Assembly (NCBI GenBank): GCA_025924295.1 | Contig: JAICEG010000357.1 | Location: 1-5,316 of the forward strand | Reading direction: 5' to 3' | DNA length: 5,316 bases | DNA from: Vicinamibacteria bacterium | Lineage (GTDB): Bacteria > Acidobacteriota > Vicinamibacteria > Vicinamibacterales > UBA2999 | Shown: in pieces, positions 1-4,895 of the stretch | How the letters are laid out: each line of letters starts with the position of its first letter | Numbering within the stretch: the first letter of the stretch is position 1 | Notes under the pieces: model-generated | Seen by the model: the letters and a program-made list of their open reading frames with translations, nothing else | What the model was told of the DNA's origin: nothing | Databases searched by the model: none | Translations under genes and position numbers: made by a program

Positions 1-1
1 C

Positions 2-532
2 CTCGCGCGCCGGCTTGCGGCGCGTCGAGGGCCGGCAATGTCGGTGCTCAATGCCGGTATCAGCGGGAACCGGGTCCTTGGTGATGGCGCTGGTGTCAGC
101 GCGCTTGCGCGATTCGATCGCGACGTGCTGATGCAGACCGGCGTGACGCACGTCATCATCATGGAAGGGATCAACGACATCGGCCTCGCTCGCGCGAACC
201 CGACGCCGACCGCTGAAGATTTGATTGCCGGGCACAAGCAGCTCATCGAACGGGCGCGGGCGCGCGGCCTCAAGGTGTACGGCGCGACGCTGACGCCGTT
301 CGAGGGCGCGGCGTATTACACCGTGGAAGGCGAGGCCAAGCGGCAGGCGTTGAATCAATGGATCCGCACGAGTGGAGCGTACGACGCGGTCATCGATTTC
401 GATCAGATCACGCGCGATCCGGCGGCGCCGACGAAGTTCCTGCCCGCCTACGATTCAGGCGACCACCTGCACCCGGGGGATGCCGGCTATAAGGCAATGG
501 GGGAGGCGGTCGACTTGAAGTTGTTTCCGTAG
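2..532 (+). CDS. SGNH/GDSL-type hydrolase (acyl-esterase), 5'-truncated by the window edge
   Basis: Open frame from base 2 to a TAG stop at 530-532. The ATG at 38 is internal, because the 12 codons before it read LARRLAARRGPA, the usual helix before the next strand in this family. The start and the block I GDS catalytic serine lie outside the window. Seen here: block II glycine in N-A-G-I-S-G-N-R (codon 56-58), block III asparagine in G-I-N-D-I-G (173-175), and block V D-x-x-H in D-H-L-H-P (Asp 461-463, His 470-472). These are oxyanion-hole and catalytic residues of SGNH hydrolases. The wording resembles the GDSL family 2 / XynE-like branch, whose members include deacetylases and esterases of acylated glycans. 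The substrate cannot be read from the sequence. Downstream, a secreted carboxylesterase starts 23 bases later on the same strand, suggesting one operon. Family call is strong; exact specificity is inference. Confidence 0.9.
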   Translation, partial: LARRLAARRGPAMSVLNAGISGNRVLGDGAGVSALARFDRDVLMQTGVTHVIIMEGINDIGLARANPTPTAEDLIAGHKQLIERARARGLKVYGATLTPFEGAAYYTVEGEAKRQALNQWIRTSGAYDAVIDFDQITRDPAAPTKFLPAYDSGDHLHPGDAGYKAMGEAVDLKLFP

Positions 533-550
533 AAATTGTTTCCGTGGAGG
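521..550 (+). repeat. 15-bp imperfect tandem duplication across the stop codon and the next ribosome binding site
   Basis: Bases 521-535 and 536-550 share the same first ten bases (TTGTTTCCGT) and match at 12 of 15 positions. The first copy carries the TAG stop of the SGNH hydrolase gene. The second carries the GGAGG ribosome binding site of the carboxylesterase gene. It looks like a local duplication that then diverged. Confidence 0.75.
546..550 (+). promoter_or_regulatory. Ribosome binding site that sets the carboxylesterase start
   Basis: GGAGG lies 5 bases before the ATG at 556. An in-frame GTG at 544 would add four residues (MEDR), but it overlaps this Shine-Dalgarno sequence and has no site of its own. 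The ATG also places the Arg-containing N-region of the signal peptide at the very start, so 556 is preferred. Confidence 0.85.
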
Positions 551-555
551 ATCGA

Positions 556-2079
556 ATGAGATCGCTTCGGTTCGTCGCTTCAGTCCTCGCTCTCACGATT
601 GCGATCCCGGCTGCGGCGGCACTCCCCGATCCTGTGAAAACGGATGCCGGCCTCGTGTCGGGTGTGGCGGCGTCGACGGATGCGGTGCGGGTGTTCAAGG
701 GCATTCCGTTCGCCGCGCCACCGGTTGGGCCGCTGCGATGGCGTCCGCCGCAGGCTCCCGCGAAGTGGGAAGGCGTGCGGAAGGCTGACCAGTTCGGGCC
801 ACGCTGCATGCAAGGCGGCGGTGGTGGCGGCCGGCAGGGCGGACCGCCGCCGCAGCCGATCAGCGAAGACTGCCTGTATCTCAACGTCTGGACTCCGGCA
901 AACGCGGCGACGGATCGACTTCCCGTGATTGTCTGGTCCTACGGCGGCGCGTTCACCGGTGGATCCGGATCGCTGCCGCAGTACGACGGCGAGCAGCTGG
1001 CCCGCAAGGGCGTTGTGTTCGTGACCTACAACTACAGGCTCGGGCCGTTCGGCTTCTTCGCGCATCCGGAGTTGTCGAAAGAGTCTGGTCACAGGGCGTC
1101 TGGCAACTACGGCGGAATGGACCTCGTTGCGACGCTGCAATGGGTGCAGAAGAACATTGCGGCCTTCGGTGGTGATCCCGGGCGCGTCACGTTGATGGGG
1201 GAGTCGGCTGGCGGCTCACTCATCGAGACGGTGGTTGCCTCGGCCCAGGGCAAGGGGTTGTTTCATCGCGCCATCTCGCAGAGCGCGCCGGTGCGCATCG
1301 AGCGCATGGCAACGCTCGAGGAAGCCGAACGGGCGGGTGTCCAGGCTGCCGAGAAGATCGGCGCGAAGTCGCTTGCTGATCTTCGCGCGAAGCCGGCAGA
1401 GGAGATTCAGAAGGGAGTTCCTGGCGGGCGGCCGATCGTCGATGGCTGGTATCTGACCGACCATACGTCCACGCTCATTTCAGAAGGGAAGAGCAACAAC
1501 GTCGACGTGCTGGTTGGCTCGAATCGCGACGAGGGAGCGTTTCCGTTCTTCGGCGTGCCTCGCGGCGACGCTCAGGAGTTCACCGCGGCGGTGCGACAGC
1601 GTTTCGGCTCTCAGGCCGATGCGTTTCTGAAGCTCTATCCCACCGGTTCGGATACTGAATCGAATGCCTCCCAGTTGGCCGCGTTTCGCGATGAGGTCGC
1701 GTGGCGGGTGCGATCGTGGGCCGCGGCACGCGCACAGCGCGGCAAGGCATATCTCTTCTACTTCACGCACGAACCGCCCGCGGCTGCGGGACAGGTGAGC
1801 CGGGGCGCCATACACACGGCAGAGATCCCGTACACCTTCAACAACGCGACGCCGACGTGGGGGCCCGCCGATCGAGCGCTCGCGGAGACGATGACGAGCT
1901 ACTGGGTGAACTTCGCGAAGACCGGCGACCCGAACGGACCGGGGCTGCCCGTGTGGCCCGCGTTCAGGGATGGGGCGAGCGCGGAACTGATGATCCTCGG
2001 ACCGAAGGTGGAAGCGGGGCGTGCGCTCGATCCCGCGCGCGTGGCGTTGTTCAATGCCTACAACGCACGATTGAAGTAG
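556..2079 (+). CDS. Secreted type-B carboxylesterase (alpha/beta hydrolase)
   Basis: 507 residues, full length for the carboxylesterase type-B / cholinesterase-like family, which hydrolyses carboxylic esters with a Ser-Glu-His triad. A signal peptide is clear: MRSLR, a hydrophobic core, then IPAAAA with likely cleavage near residue 22, so the enzyme acts outside the cytoplasm. Motifs in order: E-D-C-L-Y-L-N-V-W (104-112), oxyanion loop Y-G-G-A-F (129-133, Tyr where many members have His), nucleophile elbow FGGDPGRVTLMGESAGG (204-220) with Ser217, Glu326 in S-N-R-D-E-G, and His420 in A-I-H-T-A-E-I-P. Cys84 and Cys106 fit the first conserved disulfide. The loop between them holds six glycines in a row plus a Pro-rich stretch, which is unusual. 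It probably shares a transcript with the SGNH hydrolase upstream. Substrate is unknown; para-nitrobenzyl-esterase-like annotation would be equally fair. Confidence 0.96.
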   Translation: MRSLRFVASVLALTIAIPAAAALPDPVKTDAGLVSGVAASTDAVRVFKGIPFAAPPVGPLRWRPPQAPAKWEGVRKADQFGPRCMQGGGGGGRQGGPPPQPISEDCLYLNVWTPANAATDRLPVIVWSYGGAFTGGSGSLPQYDGEQLARKGVVFVTYNYRLGPFGFFAHPELSKESGHRASGNYGGMDLVATLQWVQKNIAAFGGDPGRVTLMGESAGGSLIETVVASAQGKGLFHRAISQSAPVRIERMATLEEAERAGVQAAEKIGAKSLADLRAKPAEEIQKGVPGGRPIVDGWYLTDHTSTLISEGKSNNVDVLVGSNRDEGAFPFFGVPRGDAQEFTAAVRQRFGSQADAFLKLYPTGSDTESNASQLAAFRDEVAWRVRSWAAARAQRGKAYLFYFTHEPPAAAGQVSRGAIHTAEIPYTFNNATPTWGPADRALAETMTSYWVNFAKTGDPNGPGLPVWPAFRDGASAELMILGPKVEAGRALDPARVALFNAYNARLK

Positions 2080-2127
2080 GGCGGGTCTTGCTTTGTAGAC
2101 CCGCCGGGTCGAAAGAGCGGGACCCGG
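2080..2127. terminator. Two adjacent hairpins between convergent genes, candidate bidirectional terminator
   Basis: Starting right after the carboxylesterase stop, GGCGGGTCT (2080-2088) pairs perfectly with AGACCCGCC (2097-2105) around an 8-base loop. A second stem, CCGGGTC (2104-2110) with GACCCGG (2121-2127), has a 10-base loop. The stems share bases 2104-2105, so they compete for those two bases. They fill almost the whole 49-base gap between two convergent genes, the place for a two-way terminator. There is no T-run on either side, so classical intrinsic termination is uncertain. An mRNA 3'-end stabiliser or a dispersed palindromic repeat are alternatives. Confidence 0.55.
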
Positions 2128-2128
2128 G

Positions 2129-3556
2129 CTACGCCTTGACCAGCTTGCGTTCCGGCGTCTGGTGCTCGTGGAGGAACTCGAGCGCCAGCGCGAGGACCTT
2201 CTCGGTGTACTCGTCGGCCTGCAAGTTGCCGAACCGCTCCTTGAAGTTCCGCAGCGGCACGACCGCCTTGGCCATCGCGCGGTGACCGCCGGCGCTGCCG
2301 ATCTCGTTGAAGTACTTCCGCACGAACTCACCCGCGTTGCGCGAGTAGCCCAGGTTGCGGACTGACATCACGAGCGTGTCGTTGACGATGCCCGAGATGA
2401 TCGTCCACTGGACGTTCTCGAGCTGCAGGTAGAAGTCGGCGACGTAAGGAATGAAGTCTTCGCGCGGCGTCGCCCCGAGGAACGCGCAGAAGACCTGCTC
2501 GACCATGCGTCCGTTCTGACGCGCCTTGAGCACGTAGTCGAGCCGCTCCATTGTGATTTCCGCGCCCTCCATCTTCCGGATGAGCGTGGCATCGGCCAGC
2601 GGATACAGATACGAGAAAGCCTCGATATCGACGCGGTTCGCCTGGCGATTGAAGAACAGCGTGTCCGACTTGATCGCGTAGAGCATCGCGGTCGCCGTGC
2701 GCTCGGAGATGTTGGCGTCCACAGCACGCAGATGCTCGGTGAGAATCGTCGACGTCGACCCGTAGTCGACACGGATGTCCTTGTAGACCGACGTGTAGCC
2801 CGACTGCTCCGGGTGGTGATCGATCACCAGATCCACGCGGTCGATCTCACCACCAAAGTAGTGCGGCTGGACGTCGACCATCGCGATGCGATCGAAATCG
2901 TTCACGTGCTCAACAGTCATGATCTCGACGTGGATGTCGAGCAGGTTCATCATCCGCTGGTTCTCGGGCCGCGTGACCCCCTCGAACGCCGCAATCACCG
3001 CCGTCTGACGGTTGCGCCGCAGCACGTTCCGCAGCGCCAGGCCACTGGCCAGTGCATCGGGGTCGGGGTCGTTGTGCAGGAGGATGAGGACGCGGTCGGC
3101 GTCGCTGAAGAACCGCTGGTACTGCTGAACCTTGAGCCGGGTGAGGGAGCGGCTGAACTCGGTGAGGAGGGGGCCGCCGAAGAGCTCCGAGAGTGCCAGG
3201 TAGTTGAGTTCCGGGAACTTCGCCTTGAGCTCTTCCTCGCGTTTGCGTGTGTGCGAGATGCCGACGCCCAGAACGTAGACGAGCGTTCCGCCCGCGTCCC
3301 AGATGGCCTCGAGCACCTTGCGCAGGCTCTTCCGGCCGTTGTCCTCGACCACCACGCAGGTGCCTGGGGTGAGGTCGGCCTTCAGATAGGTGTCGGTGCG
3401 CTTGAGGTCGCCGAAGGTGACGTTTAGACCGCTGTCGTGCAGGCGACGCGCGAGCGGCTTGCTTTCGACCAGGAACTCGACTTCAAAGCTGGGTAACAGG
3501 ATCTCGTCGAGCATCCTGATCGCCAGCTCTGTCTGGCAGGCGGCGAGACACCTCAT
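2129..3556 (-). CDS. TrkA-N/RCK-like domain fused to DHH/DHHA1 family phosphoesterase
   Basis: 475 residues, cytoplasmic, no signal peptide. Residues about 1-125 look like a TrkA-N Rossmann domain: an opening strand-helix, E-F-L-V-E-S at the second strand, then G-L-N-V-T-F-G-D-L and V-V-V-E-D-N. The glycine-rich nucleotide loop is replaced by A-A-C-Q-T. Residues about 155-300 are a DHH domain with H161, D165 and D167 (H-N-D-P-D-P-D-A), D228, D246-H247-H248, G-S-T-S-T (267-271) and D298 (S-D-T-L-F-F), so all manganese ligands appear present. Residues about 345-475 are DHHA1, with G-G-H at 423-425. Relatives (NrnA, GdpP types) degrade nanoRNA, pAp or cyclic dinucleotides. An RCK-like partner hints at a nucleotide or c-di-AMP link, which is inference. 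An in-frame stop at 3584-3586 rules out a longer N-terminus. A purine-rich stretch (3563-3572) precedes the ATG. Divergent from the VWFA gene. Confidence 0.9.
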   Translation of the reverse strand: MRCLAACQTELAIRMLDEILLPSFEVEFLVESKPLARRLHDSGLNVTFGDLKRTDTYLKADLTPGTCVVVEDNGRKSLRKVLEAIWDAGGTLVYVLGVGISHTRKREEELKAKFPELNYLALSELFGGPLLTEFSRSLTRLKVQQYQRFFSDADRVLILLHNDPDPDALASGLALRNVLRRNRQTAVIAAFEGVTRPENQRMMNLLDIHVEIMTVEHVNDFDRIAMVDVQPHYFGGEIDRVDLVIDHHPEQSGYTSVYKDIRVDYGSTSTILTEHLRAVDANISERTATAMLYAIKSDTLFFNRQANRVDIEAFSYLYPLADATLIRKMEGAEITMERLDYVLKARQNGRMVEQVFCAFLGATPREDFIPYVADFYLQLENVQWTIISGIVNDTLVMSVRNLGYSRNAGEFVRKYFNEIGSAGGHRAMAKAVVPLRNFKERFGNLQADEYTEKVLALALEFLHEHQTPERKLVKA

Positions 3557-3606
3557 TCCGTGCTCGTCCCCCGCACTGCAACCCTAGACATAGGCGACAA
3601 ACGACC

Positions 3607-3612
3607 ATTATA
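3607..3612 (-). promoter_or_regulatory. Candidate -10 box (TATAAT) for the DHH phosphoesterase gene
   Basis: A perfect TATAAT reads on the minus strand from 3612 to 3607. It would start transcription near base 3600, giving a leader of roughly 43 bases before the ATG at 3556. At 17 bases spacing there is no good TTGACA-like -35, so it may depend on an activator or another sigma factor. In a GC-rich gap, an exact consensus is notable. Confidence 0.5.
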
Positions 3613-3631
3613 CGCCTGACGGGTCGGTCGC

Positions 3632-3645
3632 GTTTGCCGGCGAAC
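3632..3645. promoter_or_regulatory. Imperfect 14-bp palindrome, possible operator
   Basis: GTTTGCCGGCGAAC is self-complementary except for one central-flanking pair. It sits about 20 bases upstream of the minus-strand TATAAT, covering the -35 region of that promoter. A second symmetry, GGTCGCG (3626-3632) with CGCGACC (3663-3669), encloses it. The position suits a regulator of the divergent pair, but no known operator is recognised. Confidence 0.3.
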
Positions 3646-3673
3646 AATCAGCGCCCGATGTGCGCGACCCATC

Positions 3674-3713
3674 AATAGCCGGCCCGATCCGGCGGCCGCC
3701 AAACGGCTATTAT
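3674..3713 (+). promoter_or_regulatory. Candidate -10 region and inverted repeat immediately upstream of the VWFA gene
   Basis: AATAGCCG (3674-3681) and CGGCTATT (3704-3711) are perfect 8-bp inverted arms around a 22-base spacer that contains the 10-bp palindrome GGCGGCCGCC (3691-3700). The right arm overlaps TATTAT (3708-3713), a -10-like hexamer. If used, transcription would begin within a base or so of the ATG at 3721, giving a leaderless mRNA, which fits the absence of any Shine-Dalgarno sequence there. No convincing -35 is visible. Confidence 0.35.
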
Positions 3714-3720
3714 TGTCGGC

Positions 3721-4638
3721 ATGGTCGGGACCCGGTTCGCGGTATCTCTCATGATTCTGGCCATCTGTCTGGCCTCTCCCGCCGCCCAGCAGGGCACGTT
3801 CCGCGCCGGCACCGAACTGGTCAGCGTGGCCGCGACCGTGACCGATCGCCGCGGCCAGTTCCTCTCCGACCTCACCCTCGAGGACTTCGAGATCCTCGAG
3901 GACGGCAAGCCGCAGACGCTGCAGCATTTTGCGCGCGGCGACGACCTGGAGACCGGCCCCGAGCTGCACGTAGGTCTGCTCTTCGATACCAGCGGCAGCA
4001 TGGACGCGGACATCAAGATGTCGAGGTCGGCGGCGATCAAGTTCCTCAACACGATGAACTACGCCAAGGACATGACCCTCGTGGACTTCGACACCGAGGT
4101 TCGCGTCACCAAATTCAGCCAGCAGGACTTCCCGCGCCTGGTCGAGCGCATCCGGTCGCGCAAGCCGGAAGGATTCACGGCGATGTACGACGCGCTCGGT
4201 GTGTATCTCGATGGCGCCGCCGACGTCGAGGGACGGAAGATCCTCGTGGTCTTCACCGACGGCGGCGACACGCGCAGCGCCATCCGCTTTGGCGACGCGA
4301 TGACACTGATTCGCGCCTCCGACGTGATGGTCTACGCGATTGGCTTCCTCCAGAACCAGTCCGGCGGCTCTCGCTCCGAGCAGCGGCTCCGGTTGACACA
4401 GATGGCTTCCGAGAGCGGTGGCAGCGCCTTCTTCCCGGCGACGATGAAGGAGATCGAGGAGGCCTACGACACCATCGTCTCCCAGGTCCGCGCGCAGTAC
4501 GTTCTCGGCTACGTCTCGACCAACACCGCGACCAACGGTCACTGGCGCAAGGTCGAGATCCGCGTCCGTCAGCCAGCCGGCAATGGCGCCCGCATCCAGG
4601 CCCGCAAGGGGTACTTCGCGCCTTACCGTGAAAACTGA
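3721..4638 (+). CDS. Secreted VWFA-domain protein of the acidobacterial VWFA-related family
   Basis: 305 residues. An N-terminal signal peptide (hydrophobic residues 6-19, A-S-P-A-A then Q-Q, cleavage near 22-23) sends it out of the cytoplasm. A Cys at 16 lacks a proper lipobox. Residues 30-70 hold a beta-rich lead-in with V-S-V-A-A-T-V-T-D and D-F-E-I-L-E-D-G-K-P-Q. The VWFA domain (about 82-255) has a complete metal-dependent adhesion site: D89-x-S91-x-S93 in D-T-S-G-S-M, T153 in G-F-T-A-M-Y-D-A, and D180 in F-T-D-G-G-D. The tail Q-Y-V-L-G-Y ... A-R-K-G-Y-F-A-P is the usual end of the 'VWFA-related Acidobacterial domain' family. Its cellular role is not established; the intact site suggests metal-dependent protein binding. 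An in-frame stop at 3676-3678 and no other start codon make 3721 the first usable start, though it has no ribosome binding site. No MoxR ATPase or partner VWFA gene is adjacent. Confidence 0.94.
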   Translation: MVGTRFAVSLMILAICLASPAAQQGTFRAGTELVSVAATVTDRRGQFLSDLTLEDFEILEDGKPQTLQHFARGDDLETGPELHVGLLFDTSGSMDADIKMSRSAAIKFLNTMNYAKDMTLVDFDTEVRVTKFSQQDFPRLVERIRSRKPEGFTAMYDALGVYLDGAADVEGRKILVVFTDGGDTRSAIRFGDAMTLIRASDVMVYAIGFLQNQSGGSRSEQRLRLTQMASESGGSAFFPATMKEIEEAYDTIVSQVRAQYVLGYVSTNTATNGHWRKVEIRVRQPAGNGARIQARKGYFAPYREN

Positions 4639-4643
4639 GCACC

Positions 4644-4805
4644 GTTCAGCGTTCACCGTTCATGGTTCATGGTTCGTGTTCAGGGTTCTGGTTCAGCGTT
4701 CGCGGTTCTGGGTTCGAGGTTCGTCGTGCTGTGAAATACGAACATCTGAGCCACGAACGTGAACCGCGAACACGAACCCCGGACACTGAACGTTCAACCC
4801 TGAAC
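4644..4805. repeat. Bipolar array of 7-base GTTC/GAAC repeats able to form a long imperfect hairpin
   Basis: The left arm has twelve GTTC units starting at 4644, 4651, 4658, 4665, 4672, 4678, 4685, 4691, 4698, 4705, 4712 and 4719: spacing 7 bases, twice 6. The right arm carries the same unit inverted, with GAAC at 4740, 4755, 4761, 4768, 4774, 4788 and 4802, and decayed units filling the gaps. The turn is near 4730. Perfect cross-arm matches include 4671-4681 with 4768-4778 (11 bp), 4698-4708 with 4761-4771 (11 bp), and 4678-4687 with 4796-4805 (10 bp). It begins 5 bases after the VWFA stop. It may end that transcript or protect its 3' end, but no function is established. Apparent reading frames inside it are repeat artefacts. 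Confidence 0.85.
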
Positions 4806-4807
4806 TG

Positions 4808-4819
4808 CGGTAGCTACCG
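4808..4819. promoter_or_regulatory. Perfect 12-bp palindrome upstream of uvrB, possible operator
   Basis: CGGTAGCTACCG is fully self-complementary. It lies 6 bases upstream of the candidate -35 box of uvrB, a place suited to a dimeric regulator. It does not match the E. coli (CTGT-N8-ACAG) or Bacillus (GAAC-N4-GTTC) LexA boxes, so SOS control cannot be claimed from it. Confidence 0.35.
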
Positions 4820-4825
4820 TCACAA

Positions 4826-4855
4826 TGGACAGGCGCGCAGTGGATCAGGGATAGT
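4826..4855 (+). promoter_or_regulatory. Candidate sigma-70-type promoter for uvrB
   Basis: TGGACA (4826-4831, 5 of 6 to TTGACA) is followed after 18 bases by GATAGT (4850-4855, 4 of 6 to TATAAT). The predicted start near 4862 gives a leader of about 34 bases. Within that leader, CGGGA (4865-4869) can pair with TCCCG (4878-4882) just before the ribosome binding site. The match is moderate and unproven. Confidence 0.4.
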
Positions 4856-4887
4856 GGGAAGTTACGGGAAACGCGACTCCCGCTACT

Positions 4888-4892
4888 GAGGA
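4888..4892 (+). promoter_or_regulatory. Ribosome binding site of uvrB
   Basis: GAGGA lies 3 bases before the ATG at 4896, somewhat close but the only purine-rich site there. An in-frame TGA at 4887-4889 excludes any more upstream start. Confidence 0.55.
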
Positions 4893-4895
4893 TCC

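Noticed and set aside
1480..2331. Minus-strand open frame (283 codons) across the end of the carboxylesterase and the DHH gene
   Set aside because: Arg/Ser/Pro-rich shadow translation of two real genes in another frame; it crosses the convergent hairpin gap.
2732..3427. Plus-strand open frame (231 codons) opposite the DHH phosphoesterase
   Set aside because: Val/Glu/Arg-rich antisense shadow with no domain; the minus-strand protein carries all the DHH motifs.
3658..3678. Six-codon upstream open frame (ATG to TAG) before the VWFA gene
   Set aside because: It lacks a ribosome binding site and would not be in the transcript if the candidate start near 3720 is used; probably chance.
3553..4656. 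Long minus-strand open frame (367 codons) opposite the VWFA gene
   Set aside because: It mirrors the GC-rich codon use of a well-supported gene, overlaps the start of the DHH gene, and its translation is low-complexity with no recognisable domain.
4644..4805. Array read as a CRISPR or as a set of Gram-positive LexA boxes
   Set aside because: CRISPR repeats are 23 bases or longer with unique spacers, which are absent. GAAC and GTTC are LexA half-sites, but no GAAC-N4-GTTC pair in the right order and spacing occurs.
4662..4889. Plus-strand open frame (75 codons) through the heptamer array
   Set aside because: Its sequence is set by the GTTC/GAAC repeats, and it ends on the TGA just before uvrB; no domain.
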